A DNA stretch of 64,000 nt from Streptomyces sp. CoH27 (GCF_020181035.1 NZ_JAIQYY010000007.1:18701-82700); one strand, 5' to 3'; shown: positions 34,016 to 43,259, numbered from the stretch's first letter. Numbers and translations: made by a program. The notes: generated by a model not told the origin, from the sequence alone.

Positions 34016-36621
34016 CGCTGGGTGCTTCCTTCCAGGACGTCGGCGGCGGGCCGCATGCCGATCGCGAGCAGCGGCAGGTCGGGCTTCATCTGGTCGCGCT
34101 CCGGGACGAACGCGACGACCGGGTCGGGGGTGTCCGGGGCGTTCACGAAGGACACGAACCGGGCCAGCTTCTCGGGGTCGCTGATGGTCTCGGCCCACTC
34201 GTCGCGGTAGTTGGCGACGTGCGCCCGCATCAGCGCCTCCAGCTCGTCGCAGATGCCGAGCTTGTCGTGCACCACCACATCGCGTACGTGGTCCAGGCCG
34301 CCCGGGATCCGCTCCAGCCAGACGCTCGTGCGCTCCAGACGGTCGGCGGTGCGGATGTAGAACATCAGGAAACGGTCGATCAGGCGGACCAGTTCGGCAT
34401 CACTCAGATCCTGTGCGAGCAGGTCCGCGTGGCGCGGGGTCGCGCCGCCGTTGCCGCCGACGTAGAGGTTCCAGCCGTTCGACGTCGCGATCACGCCGAA
34501 GTCCTTCGACTGGGCCTCGGCGCACTCGCGGGCGCATCCCGAGACCGCCGACTTGAGCTTGTGCGGGGAGCGCAGGCCCCGGTAGCGCAGCTCCAGGTCG
34601 ATCGCCATGCGGACCGAGTCCTGCACGCCGTAGCGGCACCAGGTGGAGCCGACGCAGGACTTCACCGTCCGCAGCGCCTTGCCGTAGGCGTGCCCGGACT
34701 CGAAGCCGGCGTCCACCAACCGGGCCCAGATCATGGGAAGTTGCTCGGCGCGGGCGCCGAACATGTCGATCCGCTGGCCGCCGGTGATCTTCGTGTAGAG
34801 GCCGAAGTCCCGGGCGATCTCGCCGATCACGATCAGCTTCTCGGGTGCGATCTCGCCGCCGGGGATGCGCGGCACGACCGAGTACGAGCCGTTCTTCTGG
34901 AGGTTGGCGAGGTGGTGGTCGTTGGTGTCCTGAAGGGCCGCCTGCTCGCCGTCCAGGACGTAGCCGCTCGCGCCGATCGTCGGGGCGAGGGAGGCGATGA
35001 TGGACGCCACCGCCGGCTTGCAGGTCTCGCAGCCCTCGCCGCCCCGGGCGCCCTCGCGGCCGTAGCGGTCGAGGAGATCCTGGTACGACGTGATGCGCAG
35101 GCTCAGGACGATCTCGTACAGCTCCTCGCGGGTCTGGGCGAAGCAGCCGCACAGGCCCTTGTCGACCTCGACGCCGGACGCCTCCAGCTCCGCGTCGACC
35201 AGCTGGCCCAGGACCTTGACGCAACTGCCGCACGTCGTACCGGCCTTGGTGCACTTCTTGACCTCGGGCACGCTCATGCACGTGTGCTCGGTGACCGCCC
35301 CGCGGATCGTGCCCTTGGTGACGTTGTTGCAGGAGCAGATGATCGCCTCGTCCGGCAGCGCCGACGGGCCGAGCTGAGCCCCCGAGTCCGCTCCGGCGGG
35401 CAGGACGAGGGACTCGGGGGAGAGGGGCGGCACCGAACCCGTCAGCGCGCGCAGGGTGCCGTACGCCTCCGCGTCACCGACCAGGATGCCGCCGAGCAGC
35501 GTGCCGTCCCGGCCGATGACCAGCTTCTTGTACAGGCCGGCGCGGGAGTCGGAGTAGACGACGTCCAGGCAGTCCTCGGTGGCGCCGTGCGCGTCACCGA
35601 AGGACGCCACGTCCACGCCGAGCAGCTTCAGCTTGGTCGACAGGTCCGCGCCGACAAAAGCAGCCTCGTCGGAAGCGATCGTCGCCGCGGCCGTCTCCGC
35701 CTGCTCGTACCCGGGCGCCACCAGGCCGTACACCCGGCCGTCCGCCGCCAGCGCGCACTCGCCGATCGCGAACACGTGCGGGTCGGTGACCGTACGGCAC
35801 TGCTCGTCGACCGTGATGCCGCCGCGCTCGCCGACCGCGAGACCGCAGTCCCGGGCCAGCTGGTCGCGGGGCCGCACGCCGGCGCTGAACACCACCATGT
35901 CGACGGCGAGTTCGGAGCCGTCGGACAGCTTCATGCCGCTGACCGCGCCCGCGTCGTCCGTCAGGATCTCCTGCGTGCCCACGCCCGTGTGCACGGTCAG
36001 GCCCATGCCCTCGATGGTGCGCAGCAGCGCCGCGCCACCGCCCTCGTCGACCTGCACCGGCATCAGGCGCGGCGCGAACTCCACGATGTGGGAGGTCAGC
36101 CCGAGGCCCTTGAGCGCGCCCGCCGCCTCCAGGCCGAGCAGACCGCCGCCGACCACCGCACCCACCTGGGCCTTGGACGCCGCGTACGCCTCGATCGCGA
36201 GCAGGTCCTCGATCGTGCGGTAGACGAAGCAGCCCTCGGCGTCCTTGTTCGGCACGGGTGGCACGAACGGGTACGAGCCGGTGGCCAGGACCAGCGTGTC
36301 GTAGGCGAAGACCTTGCCGGAGCGGGCCGTCACCTTCTTCGCCTCGCGGTCGATCGTCTCCGCCGGGTCGCCGACGTACAGCTCGATGCCGTGGTCGTCG
36401 ATGAACTCCATGTCCGTCATGGAGAGGTCCTCGGGGGTCTTGCCCGAGAAGTACGACGTGAGGGCGACGCGGTCGTAGGCCGGGCGCGGCTCCTCGCAGA
36501 GCACGACCACGCGGTGCGTGGCGGTCAGGCCGCGCTCGGCGAGCGCCTCCAGGAAGCGCTGGCCGACCATGCCATGGCCGACGAGGACGATCGTGGGGGC
36601 GGCCCCCGGGGTGTCGGTCAT
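34012..36621 (-). CDS. nirB: Nitrite reductase [NAD(P)H] large subunit
   Basis: 869 aa; six-electron reduction of nitrite to ammonium. N-terminal FAD/NAD domains (VLVGHGMVGQRFLEAL, GAVVGGGLLGLEAAGAL); BFD-like [2Fe-2S] segments near residues 425-500 (IICSCNNVTKGTIRGAV, KAGTTCGSCVKVL, LCGCFAQTREEL); C-terminal siroheme/[4Fe-4S] domain with SCVGSTWCRYG and SGCARECAEAQSKDFGV. Cytoplasmic. Coupled to nirD; the upstream flavoprotein gene ends one base before. Siroheme supply is indicated by the cbiX-like gene at 50762. Confidence 0.96.
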   Translation of the reverse strand: MTDTPGAAPTIVLVGHGMVGQRFLEALAERGLTATHRVVVLCEEPRPAYDRVALTSYFSGKTPEDLSMTDMEFIDDHGIELYVGDPAETIDREAKKVTARSGKVFAYDTLVLATGSYPFVPPVPNKDAEGCFVYRTIEDLLAIEAYAASKAQVGAVVGGGLLGLEAAGALKGLGLTSHIVEFAPRLMPVQVDEGGGAALLRTIEGMGLTVHTGVGTQEILTDDAGAVSGMKLSDGSELAVDMVVFSAGVRPRDQLARDCGLAVGERGGITVDEQCRTVTDPHVFAIGECALAADGRVYGLVAPGYEQAETAAATIASDEAAFVGADLSTKLKLLGVDVASFGDAHGATEDCLDVVYSDSRAGLYKKLVIGRDGTLLGGILVGDAEAYGTLRALTGSVPPLSPESLVLPAGADSGAQLGPSALPDEAIICSCNNVTKGTIRGAVTEHTCMSVPEVKKCTKAGTTCGSCVKVLGQLVDAELEASGVEVDKGLCGCFAQTREELYEIVLSLRITSYQDLLDRYGREGARGGEGCETCKPAVASIIASLAPTIGASGYVLDGEQAALQDTNDHHLANLQKNGSYSVVPRIPGGEIAPEKLIVIGEIARDFGLYTKITGGQRIDMFGARAEQLPMIWARLVDAGFESGHAYGKALRTVKSCVGSTWCRYGVQDSVRMAIDLELRYRGLRSPHKLKSAVSGCARECAEAQSKDFGVIATSNGWNLYVGGNGGATPRHADLLAQDLSDAELVRLIDRFLMFYIRTADRLERTSVWLERIPGGLDHVRDVVVHDKLGICDELEALMRAHVANYRDEWAETISDPEKLARFVSFVNAPDTPDPVVAFVPERDQMKPDLPLLAIGMRPAADVLEGSTQR

Positions 36622-36622
36622 T

Positions 36623-37837
36623 TCAGGAGCCTCCGTCGTTGGTGAGCAGGTGGAGCAGGGGGCCGTCGTCGGGGAGCGGCTCTGCTCCCTCCCAGGCGCG
36701 GGCGAGCGCGCCGACGGTGCCGAGTTCGCCGACGAGGACCCCGCCGACGAGACGGTCGTCTCGGACGACGACCTTGCGGTAGGTGCCGCGGGTGGCGTCG
36801 GTGAGTCGTACGACGTCGTCGCCGGGGCGGGCCTCGGTCTCGCCGAACGCGGCGAGGTCGAACGGGGAGCCCGGCCCGGTCAGGGTCAGCCGGGTCAGGG
36901 AACGGGTGCCGCGGTACCGGGAGTCGGCGTCCCCCGCGAGCAACTCGGCGAGCAGGTCGGCCTGTTCGAGGGCCGGGGCGGCGAGGCCGTAGACCGTGCC
37001 GTCGTGCCGGGCGCAGTCGCCGATGGCGTGGATGTGCGGGTCCGAGGTGCGCAGTTCGTCGTCGACGAGGACGCCGTCGTGGACGGCGAGCCCGGCCTCC
37101 GCGGCGAGGCCCGTGCGCGGGCGCACCCCGCAGGCGAGGACGACGAGGTCGGCGTCGAGGACGTAGCCGTCGGCGAGTTCCACCGAGCGGACCGCGCCGG
37201 CGACGCAGCGCATGTCCCGCACCCGGCACTCGGTGTGGACCTCGACGCCCAGGTCGGTGAGGTGCCGTCGCACCAGGCCGGAGGCGTCCGGGTCGAGCCG
37301 GCGCTCCATGAGCCGCTCGGCCTGCTGGGCGAGGACCACCTTCGCGCCGCGTACCGCGAGTGCCCGGGCGGCGGAGACACCGAGCAGCCCGCCGCCGATC
37401 ACCACCGCGCGTACCCCGGGCCGGACCGCCTCGGACAGCGCCAGGCAGTCGTCCAGGGTGCGGAACGCGTGGACGCCCCGGGGCAGTTGATGGCCGGCGG
37501 TGAACAGGGCGCGCAGCGGCGGCAGCACCGGGTTGGCGCCCGTGGCGAGGACGAGCGTGTCGTAGGCGATCGGCGGGCCGTCGGCGCGGCTGACGGTCCG
37601 GCCGGCCCGGTCGATCCCGGTGATCCGGGCGCGCAGCAGCCGCTCGGGCTCCGGGAGGCTGATCACCTCCGGGGCGTACCGGCCGGCCAGGACCTCGGCG
37701 AGCAGGACCCGGTTGTACGGCGGGTGCTCCTCGTCGCCGACGAGCAGCGCGGGCACTCCCAGCTCGCCGAGCCGCCGGGCGAGCCGTACGCCCGCGAGGC
37801 CGGCGCCGATCACCACCACACGCGTATTCGAGGTCAT
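36623..37837 (-). CDS. FAD-dependent NAD(P)H oxidoreductase of the nitrite/nitrate operon
   Basis: 404 aa. FAD-binding VVVIGAGLAGVRLARRL, second nucleotide site VVIGGGLLGVSAARALA, and the ATP/FAD motif AIGDCA. The C-terminal ~80 residues resemble the NirB/rubredoxin-reductase C-terminal domain (YRKVVVRDDRLVGGVLVGEL). Related to the N-terminal half of NirB. Probably delivers electrons to the nitrate reductase (NasB-like role), which has no flavoprotein domain of its own. First gene of the nir operon, 24 bp downstream of the GlnR-like box. Confidence 0.88.
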   Translation of the reverse strand: MTSNTRVVVIGAGLAGVRLARRLGELGVPALLVGDEEHPPYNRVLLAEVLAGRYAPEVISLPEPERLLRARITGIDRAGRTVSRADGPPIAYDTLVLATGANPVLPPLRALFTAGHQLPRGVHAFRTLDDCLALSEAVRPGVRAVVIGGGLLGVSAARALAVRGAKVVLAQQAERLMERRLDPDASGLVRRHLTDLGVEVHTECRVRDMRCVAGAVRSVELADGYVLDADLVVLACGVRPRTGLAAEAGLAVHDGVLVDDELRTSDPHIHAIGDCARHDGTVYGLAAPALEQADLLAELLAGDADSRYRGTRSLTRLTLTGPGSPFDLAAFGETEARPGDDVVRLTDATRGTYRKVVVRDDRLVGGVLVGELGTVGALARAWEGAEPLPDDGPLLHLLTNDGGS

Positions 37838-37860
37838 GTCCCCGAGCGTGCGACGTGGAG

Positions 37861-37887
37861 GTTACCCGGTCGCATCACCTCTGTTTC
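37861..37887. promoter_or_regulatory. GlnR-like box upstream of the nitrite operon
   Basis: On the minus strand GAAAC-N6-GATGC-N6-GTAAC, matching the actinobacterial GlnR pattern of 5-mer half-sites (GTNAC / GAAAC) with 6-base spacers. It ends 24 bp from the operon start. nirB is a known GlnR target in S. coelicolor (established knowledge), which fits. Confidence 0.7.
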
Positions 37888-38020
37888 CCGCGCGGAACGC
37901 TGCCCTCAGCGGACCCGGGCGGCAGATGTGAGGGTCCCGTGCGCGTGCCCCAGGGGGCTGTGAGGATTCCTGCGGATTCTCGCGCGCGCCGCAGCGGGGC
38001 GTGCGGTTAGGGTCGCGATC

Positions 38021-38803
38021 ATGCCCGACATACCGATGACGACCGTAGCCCTGCTGTGTACAGCCTCGCTAGCGGCCGGCTGGATCGACGCTGTGGTGGG
38101 CGGTGGCGGGCTGCTGCTCCTGCCGGCCCTGCTGCTCGGGCTGCCGGCGTCGACCCCGGCCGCGTGGGCGCTCGGCACCAACAAGGCGACCGCCATCGTC
38201 GGCACCACCGGCGCGGCCGTGACGTACGCCCGCAAGGCGCCGGTGGAGGTCGGCACGGCCGTCCGGATCGGGCTCGCCGCGCTCGCCGGGTCCTCGGCGG
38301 GGGCCTTCTTCGCGGCCGGGATGAGCACGGACGTCCTCAAGCCGGTGATCATGGTGGTGCTGCTCGGGGTCGCCGCGTTCGTGATCCTGCGCCCGGCCTT
38401 CGGCAGGGCCCCGGCGGCCGGTCCGGCCACCCGGCGCCAGAAGCTCGCCGCGGTCGGCCTGGCCGGCCTGGGCATCGGCTTCTACGACGGCCTGATCGGC
38501 CCCGGCACCGGTACCTTCCTGGTTCTCGCGCTGACCGCCGTCCTCCGGCTTGACCTGGTCACCGCGTCCGCCACCGCGAAGATCGTCAACTGCTGCACCA
38601 ACGCCGGTGCCCTCGCCATGTTCGCCTGGCAGGGCACGGTCCTGTGGAAGCTGGCCGCCCTGCTGGCCGTCTTCAACCTCGCGGGCGGCACGCTCGGCGC
38701 CCGCACCGCCCTCAAACAGGGCAGCGGGTTCGTCCGGGTCGTGCTGCTGACGGTGGTCTTCGCGCTGGTGGCGAACCTGGCGTACGAGCAGTGGATCGCC
38801 TAG
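38021..38803 (+). CDS. TauE/SafE family membrane transporter
   Basis: 260 aa with about eight hydrophobic segments. GWIDAVVGGGGLLLLPALLL near the N-terminus and its repeat GIGFYDGLIGPGTGTFLVLA in the second half are the paired motifs of this family, with NKATAIVGTTGA and TAKIVNCCTN following each. Members export sulfite, sulfoacetate or other anions; the substrate here is unknown. Divergent from the nitrite operon; ends 2 bases before the convergent sortase stop. Confidence 0.9.
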   Translation: MPDIPMTTVALLCTASLAAGWIDAVVGGGGLLLLPALLLGLPASTPAAWALGTNKATAIVGTTGAAVTYARKAPVEVGTAVRIGLAALAGSSAGAFFAAGMSTDVLKPVIMVVLLGVAAFVILRPAFGRAPAAGPATRRQKLAAVGLAGLGIGFYDGLIGPGTGTFLVLALTAVLRLDLVTASATAKIVNCCTNAGALAMFAWQGTVLWKLAALLAVFNLAGGTLGARTALKQGSGFVRVVLLTVVFALVANLAYEQWIA

Positions 38804-38805
38804 GT

Positions 38806-39462
38806 TCAGCGGCTTGCCGTCAGGTGGGCGAACACCACGACGTTGCCCTGGTATCCGGTCGCCCGCGAATAGCCGCCGCCGCAGGTGATGACGCGCAGCT
38901 CGGGGCGGTGGGCGGCGCCGTAGACCTTCTCGTCGGGGAAGTCGCGTGCCGCGTACACCTCCACCGCGTCCACGGTGAACACGGCCACGGAGCCGTCCCG
39001 GCGGTCCACCTCGATGCGGGCGCCCCGGGTGAGCGCGCCGAGGTCGTAGAAGACGGCGGGGCCCTCGGTGTTGTCGACGTGCCCGGCGACGATCGCGGTG
39101 CCGGTCTCGCCGGGTATGGTGCCGGCCTCATACCAGCCGGCCAGGTTCTTGTTCCGTGCGGGCGGCACGTCCAGGCTGCCGGCGGGGGTGAGGGACAGGC
39201 CCATCAGGGGGGCGTTCACCCGGATCGCGGGGATGCGGATCCGGATGGGCGGGGACGGGGCGAGGGCGGGGGCCGCGGGCCGCTCACCGCCCGGGTCGAG
39301 GCGGCCCTCCGCGGCGGCGGGCTGCGGCGGCGCGTGCGTCCCGGCCCCACCACCGAGCAACCACACCCCGGAACCGAGGGCCACGACGGTGACCGCGGCT
39401 ATCGCGGTGTCGCCGGCCCTGGCGCTTCTGGTGCGCCTGCTTCGCCTGGCACTCCTGCCCAT
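38806..39462 (-). CDS. Class F sortase
   Basis: 218 aa. N-terminal membrane anchor (TAIAAVTVVALGSGVWLL), a Pro/Ala-rich linker, then a sortase beta-barrel: catalytic His in VAGHVDNTEG, Cys in LRVITCGGGYS and Arg or nearby basic residue in YSRATGYQGN. Class F sortases are typical of actinobacteria. ATG at 39462 (MGRSARRSRR); in-frame sequence further upstream is non-coding. Next to a secreted protein with a C-terminal membrane segment at 39582, which may be its substrate or partner. Confidence 0.9.
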   Translation of the reverse strand: MGRSARRSRRTRSARAGDTAIAAVTVVALGSGVWLLGGGAGTHAPPQPAAAEGRLDPGGERPAAPALAPSPPIRIRIPAIRVNAPLMGLSLTPAGSLDVPPARNKNLAGWYEAGTIPGETGTAIVAGHVDNTEGPAVFYDLGALTRGARIEVDRRDGSVAVFTVDAVEVYAARDFPDEKVYGAAHRPELRVITCGGGYSRATGYQGNVVVFAHLTASR

Positions 39463-39581
39463 GGCAATCCCTCTCCCGGAGGCGGACCCCCGAAGGCCCC
39501 CTCCCCCTCCGGGCCGCGAGGGGCGTCGGGCCCGGAGGGGGCGGGTGTGCGGTACCGGTGACGGACAGCGGAGGGTGTCCG

Positions 39582-40103
39582 TCAGATCCCGTCGCCTCTC
39601 GCCCGGCGATGCAGGAGCCAGGTACCGCCCGCGGCGGCGACGGCCAGTGCCGCCACGCCTGCCGCGGTCCGCACGGGGTCGGGGCCGAGTGCGCCGCCGA
39701 CCCCCGTCTTCACACTTCCCCGCGGCTGCACCTGCTCGTGCGCCGCGCTCAGGGCCACCACCAGGTCGCCCGTCACCTCCCGGTTTCCCACAGCACACCG
39801 CGCGACGATCTCGTACATCCCCGGCTGCGCGCTCTCCGGCACCGTGAACTGTCCGATCGCCTCGCCGTCGTGTGTGCTGGGCGCCAGCATGAACGTGCCG
39901 CCGCCGACCGCACCCGCGTTCCCGGTCGCGGGGCCGCCCTTGTCCCCGCAGGCGGCGGTGTTCACCGTGACGTGGCTGCCGGGCGCCACGGTGGAGGGGT
40001 ACACGTCCAGGCTGCCGGTGCTGCCGGCCCAGGTGGGTGCCGCGGTCGCACCGACGAGCGCGATACCGGCGATACCGGTCAGCAGACGTGCGGTGCGGCG
40101 CAT
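39582..40103 (-). CDS. Secreted, C-terminally anchored surface protein
   Basis: 173 aa. Signal peptide MRRTARLLTGIAGIALVGAT ending near TWAG, a beta-rich domain (GSLDVYPSTVAPGSHVTVNT, FTVPESAQPGMYEIVARC), and a C-terminal hydrophobic segment AAGVAALAVAAAGGTWLLH followed by RRARGDGI. The layout is that of a wall-anchored protein, but no canonical LPXTG is visible; it lies just upstream of the class F sortase on the same strand. Two cysteines (TAACGDK, VARCAV) may form a disulfide. Confidence 0.82.
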   Translation of the reverse strand: MRRTARLLTGIAGIALVGATAAPTWAGSTGSLDVYPSTVAPGSHVTVNTAACGDKGGPATGNAGAVGGGTFMLAPSTHDGEAIGQFTVPESAQPGMYEIVARCAVGNREVTGDLVVALSAAHEQVQPRGSVKTGVGGALGPDPVRTAAGVAALAVAAAGGTWLLHRRARGDGI

Positions 40104-40771
40104 GGTGCTCTCCAGGGCTTCGGGATTCGGCTGCACGTCTACGAGGTAAGTCGCAGTCCGGGACTTCCGCTTCCTGATGCTCCGTCAGAAGCAGCGCCGA
40201 ACGGGTGTCGTCCCCGACCCTCGCACGGCCTAGTGGGCGCGCTGTTTCCGCAGGTCACAGGCGTGCGGGTGGCGGCGATGCGAAGAAAACACGAATGGAG
40301 CGACGGGTGCCGTTGAACGGGTGGCCATACGTCAGTGTCGACGGTGGTTCGCTCCCCGGGCGCTGGCCCAGATCGGCAACGGCGGGACTGCTGATCACGG
40401 TCTCCCCCTTCGCCGCCCTCACCACGGTCGGCGCGCCGATGGGCACGATCCCGCCGGAGAAGGCGGGCGTCGGCTCGGCCCTGAACGGCATCGTCCAGCA
40501 GTCGGGCGCGGCCCTCGGCGTCGCGATACTCGGCTCGCTGCTCGCCAGTGGCTACACGTGCCCGTCGGCGCGGTCGCCGGGTCTCGCCCGGACCTCCGCC
40601 ATGCGGTCCGCGAGGCTCCACCGAATCGCCAGAACGGGAACCGGACTTGGTGGCCTCTCCTTGTGTGAGGCCGTACGGAATCCGTGCGCATCCTGGGGGA
40701 CTTCTGTGATGATCGGCTCTGTCGTTGCTGCGGGACACGGGTGCCCTGAACCAGCCTGAGGAGAGATACGT
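40104..40771 (+). other. 668-bp region with no intact gene
   Basis: It holds an inverted repeat at 40170-40191 (CTTCCTGA, loop, TCAGAAG), 67 bp upstream of the secreted-protein start and possibly a regulatory hairpin for that gene. It also holds the MFS remnant at 40385-40570. The remaining reading frames show no recognisable proteins. GC falls and codon bias is lost here, consistent with a degraded region at the border of an accessory segment. Confidence 0.6.
40385..40570 (+). pseudogene. MFS exporter remnant (late membrane segments only)
   Basis: One frame reads GLLITVSPFAALTTVGAPMG then TIPPEKAGVGSALNGIVQQS and GAALGVAILGSLLASGY. These are the TM13-14 region signatures of DHA2 exporters (compare the intact genes at 6313 and 8944). 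No start, no N-terminal part, and similarity stops at about 40555. Decayed gene fragment. Confidence 0.7.
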
Positions 40772-42172
40772 ATGACAGACTTCGCGGCCGATGCCGGTTC
40801 GGACGACTCCCAAGGGCGGGCGTCGTACCTGCTGGCGGGACGGCGGGTCGGCATCTCGGACCTCGTGAAGGCGGGGCTCCTCGAAGTGGGCGCACGGCTC
40901 ACCTTCGAGCGGCCGCGAGTGGGCGAAAAGCATGCCGCATGTGTGACGAGTGACTACCTGATCGAGTTGGCCGACGGGCAGCAGTTCAGATCACCCTCCA
41001 GCGCGGCCATAGCGGCTGTGGGCGCAGGGTCCTTCGACGGCTGGCACGCCTGGGCCTTGGACGACGGCACGATGCTGGACGCACTGCGGCAACGACTCCT
41101 TGATTCCGTCGCAGAACAGGCGTCCGACGGCGAGGACTCCGTCGAATCTTCCACGGCCCGCCACGAGTGGCTGAAGAAGGCCAGGGAAGCGGCAGAGCAG
41201 GGGGATCCCGTCACTCTGCCGGTACGGGACCTGCTCGGCTGGTGGGGAGCTGTGAGGCGCGGTTACCTCATCAGCCGCCAGATTGTCGCCGAACTGGACA
41301 ACCACAGTTTGTCGACGTCGCCGGACTTCGAAGCCGTGAACCTCGACGCCAAAGTCACCCTCGTCGGCGCCCCGGTGAATGCGGACAAGGAAGAGGAAGT
41401 GGAGATCAGCCCCGTTGCGGCAGTCCCCGCTCCCCGCGACGAAGAGGACACCCCGGTCATCGGTCTCACGGTCGGCAACTTGCCCTCGGCGCTCGCCGGC
41501 GTTGCGGCCGTCTCCCCGTCCGCGACGTTCGAGGAAGCCATCACCGAGATGGCCATCAACGGCTACTCCCAACTGCCCGTTCTGGCTGGGACCCGCAACC
41601 TCCGCGGCGCTGTCACATGGGAATCGATAGCCCGCGCCCGGCACGCCGATCCGGCCGCCCCGTTCGCCAAAGCGATCATCCGGGCCCGCGAGGTCCTGTA
41701 TGACCAGCACCTGATCGACGTCCTGCCGCTGCTCGCCGACTTCGACTTCGTACTGGTCCGGGATCAGACGAACACGATCGCCGGGATCGTCACGGCCAAC
41801 GACGTCGCCGCGGCCTATGGGTCCCTGGCGACGCCGTTCTTCCTGATCGGCGAGTTCGACCAGAGGCTCCGGCGGATCCTCTCCGACGCCTTCGAAGTCG
41901 AGTACGCCGCCGCGCTCTGCGCCCCGGACGGAGACCGGGAGATCACCTCCTTCGACGACCTGTCCATCGGGGACTACCAGCGCATCCTCCAGAACAGGGA
42001 CGCGTGGGAGAGGCTGGGCTGGCCGCTCGACAGGAAGGTCTTCGACAAGCGCGTCGACGAACTGCGCGAGATCCGCAACGACTTGATGCACTTCAACCCG
42101 GACCCTGTGCCGGACGACGCGGTACAGAAGATCCGGCACATGATCGCGTTGCTGCGGGAGTACGGCGACTGA
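40772..42172 (+). CDS. RAMA-CBS-HEPN multidomain protein
   Basis: 466 aa. Residues ~25-110 match the RAMA domain (restriction-enzyme adenine-methylase associated): ISDLVKAGLLEVGARLTFER, RSPSSAAIAAVGAGSFDGWH. Residues ~230-350 are a CBS pair (LTVGNLPSALAGVAAVSPSA, INGYSQLPVLAGTRNLRGAV, DFVLVRDQTNTIAGIVTAND), which usually bind adenosyl nucleotides. The C-terminal ~110 residues resemble the Swt1-type HEPN fold and contain REIRNDLMHF, an R-x4-H RNase-type motif. RAMA domains recur in DNA-modification and conflict systems. The combination suggests a nucleotide-sensing RNase effector. ATG at 40772 with GGAGAG upstream. No operon partner. Confidence 0.75.
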   Translation: MTDFAADAGSDDSQGRASYLLAGRRVGISDLVKAGLLEVGARLTFERPRVGEKHAACVTSDYLIELADGQQFRSPSSAAIAAVGAGSFDGWHAWALDDGTMLDALRQRLLDSVAEQASDGEDSVESSTARHEWLKKAREAAEQGDPVTLPVRDLLGWWGAVRRGYLISRQIVAELDNHSLSTSPDFEAVNLDAKVTLVGAPVNADKEEEVEISPVAAVPAPRDEEDTPVIGLTVGNLPSALAGVAAVSPSATFEEAITEMAINGYSQLPVLAGTRNLRGAVTWESIARARHADPAAPFAKAIIRAREVLYDQHLIDVLPLLADFDFVLVRDQTNTIAGIVTANDVAAAYGSLATPFFLIGEFDQRLRRILSDAFEVEYAAALCAPDGDREITSFDDLSIGDYQRILQNRDAWERLGWPLDRKVFDKRVDELREIRNDLMHFNPDPVPDDAVQKIRHMIALLREYGD

Positions 42173-42182
42173 CGGCCTGGGG

Positions 42183-42368
42183 CTACAGCCTCCCTTTGCG
42201 AAGGGCCGTCCAGAATGACGTCCAGGTGGCTGGAGCGAGGCGGAGGGAGGGGCCGGTGGGGTTCTTGGAGTCGCGGACGGCGATGGTGGTGGGGATGTTG
42301 GTGGCGACCTCGACGCACTCGGCCGCCTCGTTGCTGTAACTGGACTTGCGGAATTCGAAGTCAGGCAT
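42183..42368 (-). CDS. DUF397 domain protein
   Basis: 61 aa. FRKSSYSNEAAECVEVATN and AVRDSKNPTGPSLRLAPATW match DUF397, small proteins that accompany Scr1/WhiJ-type XRE regulators in streptomycetes and may act as their antitoxin-like or modulating partners. Three bases after the XRE stop; same operon. Confidence 0.93.
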   Translation of the reverse strand: MPDFEFRKSSYSNEAAECVEVATNIPTTIAVRDSKNPTGPSLRLAPATWTSFWTALRKGRL

Positions 42369-42371
42369 GGC

Positions 42372-43259
42372 TCACAATCTCTTGCGTAGCTGTTGAAGGA
42401 ACGACACCGACTCCCGCTCGTCGAGGGAGCGTGCGGCAATCGATTCGAACAGCTCAGCGTAGTCGGCCGCTGTCTCGCCGCCCTCTACCCACCGTTGGAT
42501 AAAGGGGGCCTCCAGGTACACGACGTCCATGGCTCCCGGCTCAGCAAACGAAAGGACGTTGAACGAGCCAACAAGACCAGGGTGGGTACCAGCGCTGAAG
42601 GGGAAGATACGCAGGCTGACGCTCGGCAGGTCGGCCATTCTCGCCAGTTCTTCGAGTTGGCCCCTGGCTGTGGTTGTGCCGCCGGGGAAGTTGCGCAGGA
42701 CTGCTTCGTAGATCACCACGCGGAGCGAGAGCGGCGGTTCGTCGGTCAGGCGTCGTCGGCGAGCGAGACGTGCCGCGATGAACTCCTCGTCCGGCCCGGG
42801 CCCCTTGGCGACCTTTGCCGCAGGGTCCTCCCGCAAGCCTCGTACGTACTCGGGCGTTTGCAGTAGACCTGGGATGAACGCAGGTTGCCACGCCATGATT
42901 GTCGTTGCTGCGCTCTCAAGCGCAACATACTCCTGCATGACGCCAGGCATGTTGTAGTCGTCCCACCACCCCTTCGCCTTACGCCGCTCGCGGTCGATCC
43001 TGGCCAGCTCCAGGAGTCCCCCGACAACATGCGGATCCCGAACCCCGTACAGCTCACACAATGCGTGGATGTCCGGGGCCCGCATCGACACCCAGCCACC
43101 CTCCATCTTGGCCACTTTGGTCGTGGAGGCCGTCAACGTCTTGGCGGCATGGCCCTGCGTAAGACCGGCTGCGATGCGCAACTTGGCAAGTTCGCCGCCA
43201 AGTCGGCGCCCAAGGACCGAGGACGTGCTGTTGCCCTGAGTCATCTGTTGTGTGCTCAC
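42372..43259 (-). CDS. Scr1/WhiJ-type XRE family regulator (DUF5753)
   Basis: 295 aa. N-terminal HTH ELAKLRIAAGLTQGHAAKTL, ASTTKVAKMEGGWVSMR; C-terminal DUF5753 region with GLLQTPEYVRGLREDP, FPFSAGTHPGLVGSFNVLSF, VVYLEAPFIQRWVE. With the DUF397 gene behind it and a HATPase gene divergent at 43397 it forms a WhiJ-type module, families of which influence development and antibiotic production. The 137-bp spacer must hold both promoters. Confidence 0.9.
   Translation of the reverse strand: MSTQQMTQGNSTSSVLGRRLGGELAKLRIAAGLTQGHAAKTLTASTTKVAKMEGGWVSMRAPDIHALCELYGVRDPHVVGGLLELARIDRERRKAKGWWDDYNMPGVMQEYVALESAATTIMAWQPAFIPGLLQTPEYVRGLREDPAAKVAKGPGPDEEFIAARLARRRRLTDEPPLSLRVVIYEAVLRNFPGGTTTARGQLEELARMADLPSVSLRIFPFSAGTHPGLVGSFNVLSFAEPGAMDVVYLEAPFIQRWVEGGETAADYAELFESIAARSLDERESVSFLQQLRKRL

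Noticed and set aside
36618..37229. Long minus-strand frame very rich in Arg, Pro and Gly
   Set aside because: Out-of-frame shadow of the flavoprotein gene at 36623-37837; no domain and wrong codon bias, as with other Arg/Ala/Gly-rich frames across the window.
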